A stretch of DNA of 64,000 bases from Actinomycetes bacterium. GTDB taxonomy: Bacteria > Actinomycetota > Actinomycetes > Actinomycetales > Dermatophilaceae. Every line of letters starts with the position of its first letter. Position 1 is the stretch's first letter. A program made the translations under genes and the position numbers. The stretch is from positions 1 to 64,000 of the forward strand of contig JAKPEG010000065.1 in NCBI GenBank assembly GCA_029552065.1, in the 5' to 3' direction. The notes beneath the pieces were generated by a model. The model was given only the letters and a program-made list of their open reading frames with translations. It searched no databases and was not told where the DNA came from. This document shows, one piece after another, positions 10,101 to 20,736 of this stretch.

Positions 10101-12532
10101 CCCCCACCTGGACCGCCACGGCCGGTGCGGCCGACACGTCGGCGACCGACTCGAGCGTCCTGGCCAACACGGCATACACCTATGCCGTGCGGGCGACGGC
10201 GACGGTGTCCGGGCTGCCGCTCACCTCGGACTACACCGCGGCGGCCTCGATCGTCACCATCCCCGACGCCCCGGCGCTCCAGCCGGTCGCCCAGGGGAGC
10301 ACGCAGGACGCCCTCGTCGTCTCGTGGACGGCCCCCGGCGGTCAGCTCTCGCCGATCACCGGCTATGTCCTCGAGCGCTCGCTCAACGGTATCGACGGCT
10401 GGACCGCCGTGCCGACGGCGGGCACGGGCACGAGCGTCACCGACTCGGGGCTGGCCTTCCTCACCACCTACCACTACCGGGTGGCCACGCTCACCAGCGT
10501 GGGGCAGTCGGCCTGGTCGGCGGCGCAGAGTGCCACGACCGGCCTCGAGGGTCCGGCGTCGGCGACCGCGGCGGCGAGCACGAGCGGTGCCTCGGTCACG
10601 GTGACCTGGACCGCGGTGCCGACGGTCACGGCATACGAGGTGGCCCGGTCCGACGGCGCGACCTTCGTGGCCCCCGGCACGAGCCTCTCGGCGTCCGAGA
10701 CCGGACTCAGCTACCTCGACGCGACCGTCGCCTTCGGGACGACCTACACGTATGCCGTGCGGGCGATCCTCGGCGGCACGCAGTCGGGCTGGACCGTCAC
10801 CAACCCGGTGACGACCATCCCGGCGGCCCCGTCCGGACTCGTGGTCACCAGCACGACGGCGGGCGCGAGCGACGCGACCGTCAACCTCGCGTGGTCGGCT
10901 CAGGCCGGGGCGACGGGATACGTCGTGCAGCGCTCGAGCGACGCCGGCTTCACCGCGCCGGTGGCCGTGACGGCGATCGACCAGGCGACGGCGAGCGACA
11001 TGAATCTGCCGTTCGTCACGACCTACTACTACCGCGTGGCCGGGACCAACGCGACCGGCCAGTCGGCCTGGTCGATGCCCGTCCAAGTGACCACCCCGCT
11101 GGGGGCACCCACGGGGCTCACCGCGAGCGACTCGACCACGCCTCCCGTGTCGGTCACTCTCGCGTGGACCGGTAACGGTGCCACCGGCAGCTACGAGGTG
11201 CGCCGCAGCGTCGGATCGACCTTCGACCCCGGCACGGCGACGCTCGTCTATGCCGGCCTGGACGCGACGACGACCGACACCGGCGCGGCCGCGGGCACGA
11301 CCTACACCTACGGCGTCAAGGGGCTCACGCCCGGCGGCGCGGTGTCCTCGGCCTGGACGACCATCGGGGTGGTGACCCTGCCCGACGCCCCGACCGGCCT
11401 CGGCGCGGTCGCCGGCTCCGGCACCGTCACCGTGTCCTGGACGGCCTCGCTCGCGTCGGGGGTGACCTACACGGTGGAGCGGTCGAGCACGGTGGACTTC
11501 TCGACCGACGTCACCCAGGTCGGCGCGCCCACCAGCGGCACCTCGATCGTCGACCCGGTCGGGTCCATCGCGACCTACTACTACCGGGTGCGGGCGACCA
11601 ACGGGGAGGGCACGTCGGCCTGGTCGGCCACGGCGGCGGCGAGCACCGCGCTCACCGCTCCGGCGACCCTCACGGGCACGGTGTCGGCGGCCTGGCCGCT
11701 CGTCGTCACGCTCACCTGGGACGCGGTCTCCGGGGCGACCGGCTACGAGCTGCAGCGGTCGACGACGGCCGCCTTCACCACGGTGACCTCGGTCCCGGGC
11801 GCAACCGGGCTCAGCGGACCTGCCACGACGGCGGTCGACACCACCGCGGCGTCGACGACGACCTACTACTACCGGGTCCGGGCGACCGCTGCAGACGGCG
11901 GCACGGTTTCGGGGTGGACGGTCATTGCGGCCCCGGTGGCGACGCCGAGCATCGCCCTGGCCAGGGTCAGCGGTCTGGCCCTGCAGATCGCCCCGAGCGG
12001 TGCCTCCCCGACCCTCGAGGCGTCGTGGACCGGGCAACCGTGGGCGGCGAGCTACACCGTCCAGATCGCCACGAACAGCTCGTTCACGACCGGCCTGGTC
12101 GTCCAGTCGGTGACGACTCCGACCACCAGCCTGGCCGGCTTGACGGTGGGCGTGCGCTACTACGTACGGGTGCGGGCCGAGCAACCGACGGTCCAGGCTG
12201 CCTGGTCGCTGACCTCGTCCCTGCTCATGGCGGCACCTCCGCGTCCGGCGACCCTCGTGGCGAGCCTGCTCGCGGTGGCACCCGGCACGGCCGACCTGCG
12301 GCTCACCTGGACGCCGGGCTCGGCGGCACCCGTCGGCGGCTACCTGCTCCAGCGGGCGACCGACTCCGGTTACCTCACCGCGGTGACGATCGCCACGCCG
12401 GGGCCGACGGCCACGACGTTCGACGACCTGGGCCTGGCCCGCAACGTCCGGTACTACTACCGGATCGTCGCGGTCACCAGCGCCGGCCAGTCGAGCACTT
12501 GGCGGACCAGGAGCTACCGCACCCCGGCCTGA
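4142..12532 (+). CDS. Secreted multicopper oxidase with 17 fibronectin-III-like repeats
   Basis: The GTG at 4142 is chosen because it opens a signal peptide ([21 protein letters not shown], cleavage after ASA) and follows a GAGGGGAAGGGG purine run. The product is about 2,796 residues. After a Lys/Ala-rich segment and a Gly-rich region comes a complete laccase-like oxidase with all four copper motifs: HLHG (about residue 442), HDHAW (505), HPIHFH (1047) and [13 protein letters not shown] (1152). From about 1179 to the end are 17 fibronectin-III-like repeats of about 95 residues. It should couple one-electron oxidation of a substrate (metal, phenol or pigment precursor) to reduction of O2 to water outside the cell. 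No LPXTG anchor or transmembrane tail is seen, so it is probably released or held by its repeats. Substrate unknown; fusion to so many repeats is unusual. Confidence 0.88.
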   Translation: MRIFVSAILAVMLGWSAPAASALGGAPQADDGKRDGKITVRADLQTKKAQNKAGETTTAMRLAAAKAQAAKGKKTPVLTTAGIEAELAREPEKADVEREMQVGKEEFDRKAKGLAARGAGGAKRSVADIVSVDPRPGCTQIVCTQPDFYATPNYANSPLRMPDALVSVTSAAGTGAALAAEVDLQTGAVTAVSVPEGSGGSGYAVDEVVVLTSVGSGAYSDSQSGTPDVGTGTGAVARVSAVDPGTGAITAVEVTSGGTGYVTAGIRKFVDTLPGLGVEGSNNLKQYIPIAVPDTTTYPGSDYYEIALVQYTEQMHSDLPATLLRGYVQLSTAVVPGGHIPLTMPSGAITLPGGAQAYAVDRPSYLGPFIAATKDRPVRILFRNLLPTGQAGNLFLPVDMTVMGAGMGPAMDQNMPHDDQLPMCADQPKPAGCFAENRATLHLHGGITPWISDGTPHQWITPAGENTAYPKGVSVQNVPDMPDPGPGAQTFFYTNQQSARLMFYHDHAWGITRLNVYAGEAAGYSITDEVETRLVSQGLLPGADATLPLIVQDKTFVPDTKQLAVTDPLWDTSAWGAYGQLWAPHVYMPNQSQDSTGANPFGRWAYGWWFHPATTDARVGPIPNAHFDPNCDPDVTYCQPSLAPGVPWTSMGMESFNDTPTVNGTAYPQTEVDPKAYRLRFLNASNDRFFNFSLYEADSRPGMLDAQGLGTEVALNAAEVAAAKDDPTVFPTPDTAISRPGPNWITVASEGGWLPTPAVVPAQPTTWVTDPARFDAGNVDKHSLLIAPAERADTIVDFSAYAGKTLILYNDAPAAYPARDSRQDYYTDNADLTAVGGTAPTPRGFGPNTRTIMRIKVKAAAPAPAYATTKLPQLTAAFAHQADGSGVFESGQHPVVVGQKAYNTAYGTTFDTGALGVAPNERLDGLVRMTDTKFDFQTLAKDATQRDGQVRLRSFPLAPKAIHDEMSAAYDKEYGRMSGNLGLEGPNKTAVGQQLMLYPYVNPPDYYGTPDIEAKYPFDGMTQLTPLATLDDGTQIWKITHNGVDTHPIHFHLFDIQLVNRVGWDNIIRKPEATELGWKDTVRVSPLEDTIVALRPILPKVPWGVPDSLRPLDPSMPLGSSAQFNQVGADGNALSTTITNEVFNFRWEYVWHCHILSHEEMDMMRPYAVKAPNLAPAAPTGPNWHVGAGGVQIEWTDATPVTSGVNDPGSGWGVWSAEYQFRFQYAPVADQSTWTDAGTALANATSTTLDVGAITSANQNDYVFRVVARNAEGDAFSAAVGPSVPPSAPAGLTATAQPVAAADPTAGIQLDWTGSTPDPAATYAVQRATDAAFTTGVTDIGTTADPTVTYTDSGLPFGASYYYRVRGIAAGGAVSPWSNVASATTGFRAPLGVSATASAGPPATVTVAWTDVPGGPFTYEIGRSPGSVFDPGNATVVSSPDTGVAPNATYTYAVRALLGATPSEWSASATATTIPDAPTGLSVTAGATPDALVVSWTAPAAVQVTPVTGYVLERSVAGGPWTAVSGAPLTDVSFTDTGLPFASSVSYRVASRTDVPQLSEWTATVTAATTGLPAPTNVVATSSTSAPAAVSVTWDAVAAATAYEVEVAANGGPFAPLTTVPAGTLTASVPAPSFDTGYVLQVRATAAGAASLWSPSNAVTTIPAPPGVVTATPGAPGVIDLSWLASPTAGVTYTVERSTDAGFAPGSTTTVVSGLSDTTLTDSGLLFVTTYFYRVTAVNAHGTSPASTTAVGATTGAGAPALVTVVATAAPPATVTVSWTPVQGAAGYDVERAPAGSGAFVPVGSTTTEVTLVDSGVAVDSVYVYRVRSTAGPLSSPWTSSGEVSTIPTAPTGLTSVNVPGSTATTLVWTGPSAPVVPVTGYVVQRATDAGFTDAVDLATTTATNYADTPPVGATTYYYRVATLNAVGRSAYSSGIGAISALRAPTTVTATPSAGAPTQVTVTWAPVAGATGYQVVRSDGTVFTVGAPTWTATAGAADTSATDSSVLANTAYTYAVRATATVSGLPLTSDYTAAASIVTIPDAPALQPVAQGSTQDALVVSWTAPGGQLSPITGYVLERSLNGIDGWTAVPTAGTGTSVTDSGLAFLTTYHYRVATLTSVGQSAWSAAQSATTGLEGPASATAAASTSGASVTVTWTAVPTVTAYEVARSDGATFVAPGTSLSASETGLSYLDATVAFGTTYTYAVRAILGGTQSGWTVTNPVTTIPAAPSGLVVTSTTAGASDATVNLAWSAQAGATGYVVQRSSDAGFTAPVAVTAIDQATASDMNLPFVTTYYYRVAGTNATGQSAWSMPVQVTTPLGAPTGLTASDSTTPPVSVTLAWTGNGATGSYEVRRSVGSTFDPGTATLVYAGLDATTTDTGAAAGTTYTYGVKGLTPGGAVSSAWTTIGVVTLPDAPTGLGAVAGSGTVTVSWTASLASGVTYTVERSSTVDFSTDVTQVGAPTSGTSIVDPVGSIATYYYRVRATNGEGTSAWSATAAASTALTAPATLTGTVSAAWPLVVTLTWDAVSGATGYELQRSTTAAFTTVTSVPGATGLSGPATTAVDTTAASTTTYYYRVRATAADGGTVSGWTVIAAPVATPSIALARVSGLALQIAPSGASPTLEASWTGQPWAASYTVQIATNSSFTTGLVVQSVTTPTTSLAGLTVGVRYYVRVRAEQPTVQAAWSLTSSLLMAAPPRPATLVASLLAVAPGTADLRLTWTPGSAAPVGGYLLQRATDSGYLTAVTIATPGPTATTFDDLGLARNVRYYYRIVAVTSAGQSSTWRTRSYRTPA
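7676..12529 (+). repeat. Seventeen tandem fibronectin-III-like domains in alternating A/B types
   Basis: Repeat borders are marked by phrases such as [10 protein letters not shown] and [11 protein letters not shown]. Each unit has a VSWT-like first strand, a Y-V-x-R-S middle strand and a YxYRV or YTYAVRA strand near its end. Many units alternate between a type ending in YYYRV and a type ending in YTYAVRA, so the array looks as if it grew by duplication of a two-domain unit of about 190 residues. Several CGGCATAC/GTATGCCG octamers fall at equivalent repeat positions (for example 8494 and 10750). Confidence 0.8.
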
Positions 12533-12549
12533 GTCCGGGACGCTCGCGG

Positions 12550-12592
12550 CGTATGCCGTCCGGTCGCTCCGCGGGCGACCGGACGGCATACG
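12550..12592. terminator. Hairpin after the oxidase gene, inverted GTATGCCG/CGGCATAC pair
   Basis: Arms 12550-12567 and 12575-12592 pair perfectly (18 bp) around a seven-base loop, starting 18 bases after the oxidase stop. As at 3198, the outer part of the stem is GTATGCCG on the left and CGGCATAC on the right. This is the second intergenic hairpin built from the same octamer. Confidence 0.75.
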
Positions 12593-12619
12593 TCGCGTTC
12601 CCCGTCGATCGTGGTCGGC

Positions 12620-12756
12620 TAGACTGGCTCGTTGCCGGCGTGGGTCGAGGGCCCGCGCGCGGGCTGCGCGGCATACCGTCGGCGCCGGCCCGTGAGCCCG
12701 GAAGGGGCGACGCCGGGTCTGCTCAGCGACGAACCGACACGATTCGGAGACCCCAC
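12620..12756 (+). promoter_or_regulatory. Candidate promoter and long 5' leader of ahcY
   Basis: TAGACT at 12620-12625 fits an actinobacterial -10 hexamer; the -35 is weak. If it is used, the ahcY leader is about 125 bases, GC-rich and rich in short inverted repeats (for example GGGCCCGCGCGCGGGC near 12650). The conserved core sequences of the SAH riboswitch are not visible. Attenuation or a different structure is possible, but only the length supports it. Confidence 0.35.
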
Positions 12757-14235
<1,479 letters not shown>

Positions 14236-14252
14236 CCCGGCGCAGACACCCC

Positions 14253-15737
14253 GTGCCCGCTCTCGGCGATCGGTGGGGTTGGACGACCCTCGTCGTGGGC
14301 TTCGGGGCGCTGTTGTTGGCGACGACGGTCGTCGTGGGAGCCGACTACATGTGGGCGCCCACGCTCGGTGAGCGGATCCTCGCCGAGCGCGGCGTTCCCG
14401 CAGGGCTCCCGTTCGCCGCGGCACCCACGCAGACCTGGGCAAACGTCCCGGTGGGGGCCGAGCTGCTCCTCGCCCTCGTCGGACGGCTCGGAGTGCTCGG
14501 CCCGCCACTGGCCCAGCTGCTCGCCTCCGTGGGCGCATGGGTGCTGTTGGCCTGGGTATGCCGTGCCCGCGGTGCCGCCGACGCCCCCACCGCCGTCGTA
14601 CTCGCCGTCGTGGTCGCCGGTTCACTCACCGCGTGGGGGGTCGCTCGACTGCAACTGCTCTCGCTCGTGCCGTTCGCCCTCGTGCTGCTCCTCGTGCACG
14701 CCGAGGGGCGACACCCGTCCATCCGGGTGTGGTGGTTGCCGGTCGTCGTCGCCGTGTGGGGCAATCTCCACGGGGCCGTCCTCGTCGGGGTCGCCCTCAT
14801 CGGGGTCCATCTGCTCGTCTGGCGGCTGCGCCGGCGTCCCGTCGAGTCCGTCGCAGTGGGCCTGGTCACCCTCGCCGCACTCTTCGTCAACCCCGCCGGG
14901 CCACGCACCCTCCACTACTACCTCGGGGTGCTCACCAACGAGGCCGCACGGGCACACAGCCATCTGTGGGCGCCGCTCGACCTCGCCTCGGGCAGCGACC
15001 TCCTGCTCGCGGTGGCCGCCGTCGTGCTCCTCGGGTTCGCGCTGCGGGCCGTCCCGACGGCCTGGGAGTGGGTGGCCGTCGCCGGCCTCGCCGCCGCAAC
15101 GGTCTCGGCGGCACGTAACGGGCTGTGGCTGCTGCTCGTGCTCGCCCCGATCGCCGCCGCGGGTCTCACCCGCGGGCTCCGACGCACGCCAGCCGTCGCG
15201 CCTGCGCCCTCCCACGTCGGGGCGCTCCCAGAACCCTCGCCCGCACCGGAACCGTCCCCGTCATCCCTGTCGTCCCCGTCGTCCCTGTCATCTCTGTCAT
15301 CTCTGTCAGCCCGGGGTCCTTCGTCCGGGCGCCTGGTCGGGTCGGCCGGGCTCGCCCTCGCGGTTGTCGCGCTCGTCCTGCTCGCCGCGCGGGGTCCCGC
15401 GCTCGCCCCGGTCGACCCCACTCTGGTGGCCGCAGTGACCCAGCAGGCGGCCGGCCGGGTGATTCTCGCCCCCGAACCACTCGTGGAGTCGCTCGCGGCC
15501 GCCGGTGCCCGGGTGTGGGCATGCGACCCGATCGACGCCTTCGACCCGGCCGACCAACGGGCCTATCTCGCCTTTCTCGAGGACGCCGAAGGCCAGCAAC
15601 GGGCGGTCGACGGCTCGGCCGTCGTCGTCCTGCGGGCCGCAGATCACCGCGTCGCCCGGCTCGCCGGCCAGGGCTGGACCGTGAACCTGGTGGCCCCGAC
15701 GAGCCCGGGCTGGGTCCTGCTCGCGCGACCCCGGTGA
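14253..15737 (+). CDS. Polytopic membrane protein of unknown function
   Basis: This 494-residue protein starts with GTG, 17 bases after ahcY. It contains about ten hydrophobic segments (for example TTLVVGFGALLLATTVVVGA near the start, several between residues 70 and 320, then LALAVVALVLLAARG). The long first loop (residues 30-70, including PTQTWANVPVG) and the aromatic loop with NEAARAHSHLWAPL resemble the extracytoplasmic loops of lipid-linked glycosyltransferase-type membrane proteins, but I see no signature I can name. A Pro/Ser-rich insertion (PSPSSLSSPSSLSSLSSLS) interrupts it before the last hydrophobic segment. The C-terminal 110 residues are soluble (VILAPEPLVESLAAAGARVW...). Function not assigned. 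Confidence 0.75.
   Translation: MPALGDRWGWTTLVVGFGALLLATTVVVGADYMWAPTLGERILAERGVPAGLPFAAAPTQTWANVPVGAELLLALVGRLGVLGPPLAQLLASVGAWVLLAWVCRARGAADAPTAVVLAVVVAGSLTAWGVARLQLLSLVPFALVLLLVHAEGRHPSIRVWWLPVVVAVWGNLHGAVLVGVALIGVHLLVWRLRRRPVESVAVGLVTLAALFVNPAGPRTLHYYLGVLTNEAARAHSHLWAPLDLASGSDLLLAVAAVVLLGFALRAVPTAWEWVAVAGLAAATVSAARNGLWLLLVLAPIAAAGLTRGLRRTPAVAPAPSHVGALPEPSPAPEPSPSSLSSPSSLSSLSSLSARGPSSGRLVGSAGLALAVVALVLLAARGPALAPVDPTLVAAVTQQAAGRVILAPEPLVESLAAAGARVWACDPIDAFDPADQRAYLAFLEDAEGQQRAVDGSAVVVLRAADHRVARLAGQGWTVNLVAPTSPGWVLLARPR
15250..15309 (+). repeat. Short tandem Ser/Leu/Pro-coding repeat inside the membrane protein gene
   Basis: A run of TCCCTGTC, TCTCTGTC and TCCCCGTC-like units encodes PSSLSSPSSLSSLSSLS. 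It lies in a linker between hydrophobic segments. Such tracts can change length by slippage; units of nine bases would keep the frame. Confidence 0.6.
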
Positions 15738-15917
15738 GCCGGCCACGCGGCATACCCTCCGGGTCCGGGGACCGCGCGACACGAGCCGCCGGCCGCCGAG
15801 CTGGGACCGGTTGCCGGGTTCCGGCGGCGGGTCCGGGCGGTCCGCGCGTCGTCGGGGCCGGGCATGTGTGATGATTCCGGTGACGGCCGCGGGGAGGCCG
15901 CAGGAAGGGGAGCGGGC

Positions 15918-16595
15918 GTGAAGGGTCGAGTCCTGGTCGTCGACGACGACCTCGCCCTCGCGGAGATGCTGGGCATCGTCCTGCGTCAGGAGGGTCTCGA
16001 CGTCGCCCACGTGGCCGACGGCACGTCCGCGATGGCCGCCTTCCGGGACCACCGGCCCGACCTCGTCCTACTCGACGTCATGCTCCCGGGCATGGACGGC
16101 ATGGAGGTATGCCGCCGGATCCGGTCCGAGAGCGGCGTGCCCATCGTCATGCTCACCGCCCGCACCGACACGGTCGACATCGTCGTGGGGCTCGAGTCGG
16201 GTGCCGACGACTACATCCTCAAGCCGTTCAAACCCCAGGAGCTCATCGCCCGGATCCGGGCGAGGCTGCGCCGGGGCGAGGAGCCCGAGCCGGAACGGCT
16301 GGAGATCGGCGACCTGCAGATCGACGTCGCGGGCCATTCGGTACGCCGCGGCGGCGCACCGTTGTCCCTCACCCCGCTCGAGTTCGACCTGCTCGTGGCC
16401 CTCGCGCGCAAGCCGTGGCAGGTGTTCACCCGTGAGGTGCTCCTCGAGCAGGTGTGGGGCTACCGACACGCCGGCGACACACGGTTGGTCAACGTCCACG
16501 TCCAGCGTCTGCGCAGCAAGGTGGAGATCGACCCCGAGCATCCGCAGATCGTCGTCACCGTGCGTGGAGTCGGCTACAAGGCGGGTCCGTCCTGA
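15918..16595 (+). CDS. mtrA: DNA-binding response regulator MtrA
   Basis: This 225-residue OmpR-type response regulator has a receiver domain with the acidic pair DDD in LVVDDDLALAE, the phosphoacceptor Asp in LVLLDVMLPGMDG, the conserved Thr in VMLTA and the Lys in YILKPF. A winged helix follows (LTPLEFDLLVALARKPWQV, then RLVNVHVQRLRSKVE). The start is GTG 15918, after AGGAAGGGGAGC; the frame is open 18 codons further upstream without family similarity. MtrA controls cell-wall hydrolase genes, division and replication-linked genes in actinobacteria. It is the first gene of mtrA-mtrB-lpqB. The 180 bases before it hold no other gene. Confidence 0.95.
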   Translation: MKGRVLVVDDDLALAEMLGIVLRQEGLDVAHVADGTSAMAAFRDHRPDLVLLDVMLPGMDGMEVCRRIRSESGVPIVMLTARTDTVDIVVGLESGADDYILKPFKPQELIARIRARLRRGEEPEPERLEIGDLQIDVAGHSVRRGGAPLSLTPLEFDLLVALARKPWQVFTREVLLEQVWGYRHAGDTRLVNVHVQRLRSKVEIDPEHPQIVVTVRGVGYKAGPS

Positions 16596-18355
16596 CCGAG
16601 CGTGCCGTCGAGCCGACGCCGGCCGCACCGGAGTCCGCGGCACCGGCCGTGGGTCCGCTGCCCGGGGACGACCCCAGCTCTCCGCTCGTCCTGCACGACC
16701 GGCCGGACTTCGGCGCGCGGGTGTCCCGGCCGCTGCTCGACGTGGCCCAGCGGGCCCGATCCGCGACGGCCGCGGGCGCCTCCGGGGTGGGTCTGCTCGC
16801 ACGGTTGTGGCGACGGTCGCTGCAGTTCCGGGTGGTCGTGGTGACGATGTTGCTGGGGACCCTGGTCCTGGGGGTCGTCGGCAGCTACCTCTACCAGCGG
16901 ATCGCCGACGGACTGGTCGCCGACCGGCGCAACGTCGCCACCGCCGAGGCCAACTCGCTCACCCAGTCGGCGAAGGCCAAGTTCGACGCCACCGACAAGG
17001 TGCAGACCCTCGACGAGGTCTGGGTCGCCGCCCAGCAGATCGTCTTCGACATCGCCGGCACCGAACGTTCCCGCTATGTCGTGCTCGCCCGGCTGGCGAC
17101 GAACGTGAGCACCCTCGTGCTGCCCGCCGTCGTCTCCGGCGAGGTGGACGCCTCGGCCATCCCCGCCGAGCTGCAACTCGCCGTCGCCCAGTCACCGACC
17201 GTCCAGCAGGTGCAGGTGGTGTCCGTCACGCTCCCCGGCCGGTCCGAGCCGGTGCCGGCGATCGTCGTGGGCCAACAGGTGACCCTCCCGCTCGTCAAGG
17301 GCTACGGCCTCTACTACGTCTACCCGATGGAGCGGGAGGAGGACTCCCTCGCGCTCGTCGGGCGCACCTTCCTCTGGGGCGGCCTGGGGCTGCTCCTGCT
17401 CATCGGAGCCGTCGCCTACGTCGTCACCCGGCTGGTCGTCGCGCCGGTCCGGCAGGCCGCCGCAGTCGCCGAGCGGTTGGCCTCGGGACGGCTCACCGAA
17501 CGCATGGTCGCACGAGGGGAAGACGACCTGTCCTCCCTCGCCACATCATTCAACGCGATGGCCGAGGGGCTCCAACGCCAGATCGTCCAACTCGAGGACC
17601 TCTCCCGGCTGCAGCAGCGTTTCGTGTCCGACGTGTCCCACGAACTACGCACGCCCCTCACGACGATCCGGATGGCCGGCGATCTCATCCACGATGCGCG
17701 GGCACAGTTCGATCCGGCGGTCGCCCGGTCGGCCGAACTGCTCCGCGGCGAGTTGGACCGGTTCGAGGCGCTGCTGTCCGACCTGCTCGAGATCAGTCGG
17801 TTCGACGCCGGCGCAGCAGCCCTCGACCTCGAGCTCACCGACCTGCGCCGGACCGTCGCCAAGGTGGTCGACGGGGCCCAGAGCCTCGCCGACCGGCGCG
17901 GGAGTCGACTCACCGTCATCGATCCGGGTCATCCCTGCGAGGCGCTCGTGGATCCTCGTCGGGTCGAGCGGATCCTGCGCAACCTCGTCGTCAATGCGGT
18001 GGAGCACGGTGAGGGCCAGCCTGTCGAGGTGCGGATCGCCGAGAACGAGGAGGCCGTGGCGGTCTCCGTGCGCGACTACGGCGTCGGCCTGCAACCAGGC
18101 CAGGCACACCGCGTCTTCGACCGGTTCTGGCGGGCCGATCCCGCCCGCGCCCGGACGACCGGCGGCACCGGACTGGGTCTCGCGATCGCCCTGGAGGACG
18201 CCCGGCTGCACGACGGCTGGTTGCAGGCCTGGGGGTCGCCGGGGGAGGGGTCCTGCTTTCGCCTCACGGTGCCCCGATCGTCGGCACGCCCGTTGGTCCG
18301 CTCCCCGCTGCCGTTGGGCCCCGGCTCACAACCCTCGACGCAGGAGCCGGCGTGA
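16592..18355 (+). CDS. mtrB: Sensor histidine kinase MtrB
   Basis: MtrB phosphorylates MtrA. The protein has an N-terminal cytoplasmic tail, a first membrane helix (VVVVTMLLGTLVLGVVGSYLY), an extracytoplasmic sensor of about 150 residues, a second helix (TFLWGGLGLLLLIGAVAYVV), a HAMP domain, the phosphoacceptor SHELRTPLTTIR, the ATPase N box NLVVNAVEHG and the G boxes RDYGVGL and GGTGLGLAI. The start is uncertain. The frame has no ATG or GTG near the mtrA stop. A CTG at 16592 overlaps that stop as CTGA and has AAGGCGGG six bases upstream, giving 587 residues; the next GTG (16649) lacks a ribosome binding site. The end overlaps lpqB. Confidence 0.93.
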   Translation: MTERAVEPTPAAPESAAPAVGPLPGDDPSSPLVLHDRPDFGARVSRPLLDVAQRARSATAAGASGVGLLARLWRRSLQFRVVVVTMLLGTLVLGVVGSYLYQRIADGLVADRRNVATAEANSLTQSAKAKFDATDKVQTLDEVWVAAQQIVFDIAGTERSRYVVLARLATNVSTLVLPAVVSGEVDASAIPAELQLAVAQSPTVQQVQVVSVTLPGRSEPVPAIVVGQQVTLPLVKGYGLYYVYPMEREEDSLALVGRTFLWGGLGLLLLIGAVAYVVTRLVVAPVRQAAAVAERLASGRLTERMVARGEDDLSSLATSFNAMAEGLQRQIVQLEDLSRLQQRFVSDVSHELRTPLTTIRMAGDLIHDARAQFDPAVARSAELLRGELDRFEALLSDLLEISRFDAGAAALDLELTDLRRTVAKVVDGAQSLADRRGSRLTVIDPGHPCEALVDPRRVERILRNLVVNAVEHGEGQPVEVRIAENEEAVAVSVRDYGVGLQPGQAHRVFDRFWRADPARARTTGGTGLGLAIALEDARLHDGWLQAWGSPGEGSCFRLTVPRSSARPLVRSPLPLGPGSQPSTQEPA

Positions 18356-20235
18356 ATGCTCCCGCTCGAATGACGGGCCCCCTCCGGCGCCCGCGGCCGG
18401 GGGCCCGACCGGGTGTGTCGGCCCGCCCCTCGGCCCTGCTCGTGGCCCTGCTCACCACCCTTCTCGTGGGGGGCTGCGCCGGCCTGCCGGCGAGCAGCGG
18501 CGTGAGCACCGGCCGCGGGGTGGACGAACGGGTCGCCCCCGAGGTCCGGGTCATCGTCCCGCCGCCGCCCGCGGGAGCCGGTCCCGAGGAGATCGTCCGC
18601 GGCTTCCTCCGCGCCGGCGCGGCCTTCCAGGGCTCGGGCGAGGGCGACGAACCGGTCGGCAACGCCTACCTCGTGCCGTCGTCGGTGGAGCGGTGGCGGC
18701 CGACCTCCTGGGTCACCGTCTTCGACCGACTCACGATCGTGTCCGTCCGCTCCACGAGCGGCGAACACTGGCTGGCCTCGGCGCAGGCCGTGGCGACCGT
18801 CGACGACTCGGGGCGCTATCGCGAACTGCCGGCAGGCACCGAGGCGACCGTCGAGTTCCATCTCGTCACGGTGGCCGGGGAGTGGCGGATCGACCTGCCC
18901 GAGAGCGGATTCGGGGTATGGCTCAACACCGACGACTTCGGTCGGATCTTCGAGCCGCACAGCGTGCATTACCCCGTGGTGGGCAGCTCGCGTCGGCTCG
19001 TCGCCGACACCCGGTGGCTTCCCACGGGGCCTCGGCTGGTGACGGCGCTGGCCCGGGCTCAGCTCGGGGCCGTCCCCGACTACCTCAAGGGCGCGGTGGA
19101 GACCGGCTTCCCCGACGGTGCCCGGCTGGCCGTCGACGCCGTGCCGGTGCGCAGCGGCGTCGCGACCGTCGCCCTCACCGCACCCGCCTCGACCGCCGAC
19201 ATCACGCATCGGCGGCAGATCTACGCCCAGCTCGCCGCCACGCTCACCGGCCTGCCCGGGGTCACGTCCGTCGGCGTCGAGGTCCAGGGCTCGGGGCGGT
19301 TGAGCCTGGGCGAGGTGGTCGGCCCGGTCGCCTTTCCCAATGAGGTCGGCTACGTCGTGGACCCGATCCCGCCGCCCCGCACCGGCCTGCTCCGCACGGG
19401 TGAGCGGTTGGAACGGATCGACCTGGCCCAACTCGACGACCTCGACGGCCCCACGACTACCGCGGGGGTGACGCCCTCCGGGGGGGAGTGGCCGAGTCTC
19501 GCGGCGGCATATCCGGTGTTCGCCGTGTCCGCCGACGGCGAGGTCGCTGCGGTGGCGGCGTCGGGGTCGGAGCTCGTCCGGCTACGGGGGCGCACCCAGG
19601 TCCCGGTCGAGCAATTCGCGACCGGGCTCGTCCGGCCCAGCTACGACCGGGCGAACCGGCTGTGGACGGCGGGGATGGGCGCGTCCGGCGCGGGCGTGTG
19701 GACGATCGACGCGTCGGCGACCTCGCGACCGGCCGAGGCGGTCGAGGTCCCCTGGCTCGCCGGTCGGGTGCCGGTCTCGCTGGCCGTGTCGCCCGACGGT
19801 GCCCGGTGCGCGCTGGTGAGCCGCGCCGCGAACGGCTCGGACCAGCGTCTCGACGTCGCGGGAGTCGTCCGTGACTCCTCCGGTCGCCCCACCGCGCTCG
19901 CCCGTGGCTGGCGCCAGGCCGATCCGCTGGTCCGGATCACCGACGTCGTGTGGATCGACCAGACCCGACTGGCCCTGCTGGGGTCCCAGGCGGCCGGTGG
20001 CGCGTTGCGCCCGTGGATCGCTGCCCTCGGTCAGGGGATCGGGCTGCGCCGGGTGGGCAGCGCCGACCCTGCCCTCAACCTCGCCCCCGAGGTGGCGGGG
20101 GCCCGCTATCTCGTCCCGACGACGGGGGAACGCGGTTTGGTGGTCGTCGCGGACACCGGGGTCCTGCTGCGGGTCGGTGGCCTCTGGCGCCGCTCGGGCA
20201 GCGGCAGCGGGTTGGCCGTCGGGCCGGTCGGCTGA
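18352..20235 (+). CDS. lpqB: Lipoprotein LpqB
   Basis: This 627-residue lipoprotein is exported and lipidated: a basic N-terminus, the hydrophobic stretch LLVALLTTLLV and a lipobox LVGGC at about residue 42. A GerMN-type region follows (two halves around EIVRGFLRAGAAFQ and TWRIDL-like strands), then a C-terminal beta-propeller-like LpqB domain. In mycobacteria LpqB interacts with the extracytoplasmic part of MtrB and modulates MtrA phosphorylation. Its GTG start overlaps the mtrB stop by four bases, so translation is coupled. In most actinobacteria comF follows; here the Flp pilin genes do. Confidence 0.93.
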   Translation: MNAPARMTGPLRRPRPGARPGVSARPSALLVALLTTLLVGGCAGLPASSGVSTGRGVDERVAPEVRVIVPPPPAGAGPEEIVRGFLRAGAAFQGSGEGDEPVGNAYLVPSSVERWRPTSWVTVFDRLTIVSVRSTSGEHWLASAQAVATVDDSGRYRELPAGTEATVEFHLVTVAGEWRIDLPESGFGVWLNTDDFGRIFEPHSVHYPVVGSSRRLVADTRWLPTGPRLVTALARAQLGAVPDYLKGAVETGFPDGARLAVDAVPVRSGVATVALTAPASTADITHRRQIYAQLAATLTGLPGVTSVGVEVQGSGRLSLGEVVGPVAFPNEVGYVVDPIPPPRTGLLRTGERLERIDLAQLDDLDGPTTTAGVTPSGGEWPSLAAAYPVFAVSADGEVAAVAASGSELVRLRGRTQVPVEQFATGLVRPSYDRANRLWTAGMGASGAGVWTIDASATSRPAEAVEVPWLAGRVPVSLAVSPDGARCALVSRAANGSDQRLDVAGVVRDSSGRPTALARGWRQADPLVRITDVVWIDQTRLALLGSQAAGGALRPWIAALGQGIGLRRVGSADPALNLAPEVAGARYLVPTTGERGLVVVADTGVLLRVGGLWRRSGSGSGLAVGPVG

Positions 20236-20369
20236 GCCCCAGGGTCCTCCGAACGGGGGAGTCAGGTCCGCATGGTCGGCCGATGTCCCGAGCCGGGTCG
20301 GTGCCCCATGCTGTCATTCGGCCGGAATGGGATCCGGACCTGTGCAACGTTTCGGAAGGGGAACACACA

Positions 20370-20546
20370 ATGCTCAAGGCTCTCGCCAAGCTCCAGGTGG
20401 CCGCGGCGGCTCGTCGTGACCGGGGCGCGACGATGGTGGAGTACGGCCTCATGGTCGCGCTCATCGCCGTCGTCGTCATCGTCGCGGTCGGCCCGTTGGG
20501 CACCGCGATCAAGGACATGTTCAACACCGCCAAGAACTCGGTGTGA
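20370..20546 (+). CDS. flp: Flp-type pilin 1
   Basis: This is a 58-residue class IVb prepilin. A basic leader ends in RRDRG, followed by the processed pilin start ATMVEYGLMVALIAVVVIVAV. The Gly before the cleavage site, Glu at +5 and Tyr at +6 are diagnostic of Flp pilins. The hydrophobic helix is followed by a short tail (GTAIKDMFNTAKNSV). GGAAGGGG precedes the ATG. It is the first gene of the Tad locus; a second pilin overlaps its stop. No prepilin peptidase gene is in this window, so processing must rely on one elsewhere. The 134 bases after lpqB probably hold its promoter. Confidence 0.93.
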   Translation: MLKALAKLQVAAAARRDRGATMVEYGLMVALIAVVVIVAVGPLGTAIKDMFNTAKNSV

Positions 20547-20716
20547 TGTCCGGGATGCTGGCTCGGTGGTTCCGTCGGGGGCGGCGCGATCGCGGAGCGA
20601 CGATGGTGGAGTACGGCCTCATGGTCGTGCTCATCGCCCTCGTGGTCATCATCGCGGTCAACCCGCTGGGGACAGCGGTCAGCTCCCTGTTCGACACCTC
20701 CCGGCAATCGCTCTGA
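20546..20716 (+). CDS. flp: Flp-type pilin 2 (tandem paralogue)
   Basis: This 56-residue prepilin starts at an ATG that overlaps the previous stop (TGATG). It has the leader MSGMLARWFRRGRRDRG, then ATMVEYGLMVVLIALVVIIAV and the tail SSLFDTSRQSL. The DNA around ATMVEYGLM is almost identical to that in pilin 1, so the pair arose by duplication; the leader and tail have diverged. A strong hairpin follows 21 bases after the stop, which would let the two pilins be made in excess over the machinery genes downstream. Confidence 0.9.
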   Translation: MSGMLARWFRRGRRDRGATMVEYGLMVVLIALVVIIAVNPLGTAVSSLFDTSRQSL

Positions 20717-20736
20717 GCACCGGTGCGGGGGATGGT

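Noticed and set aside
6401..12589. A 2,062-residue open frame on the minus strand opposite the oxidase
   Set aside because: It is rich in Arg/Gly/Asp/His with no domain, as expected for antisense of high-GC repetitive coding DNA. The plus strand has copper motifs and a signal peptide.
12632..12756. SAH or SAM riboswitch before ahcY
   Set aside because: The conserved core blocks of the SAH riboswitch (GGAGCGCTGC-like and CAGGCTCGG-like) were not found in order. Only the leader length hints at regulation.
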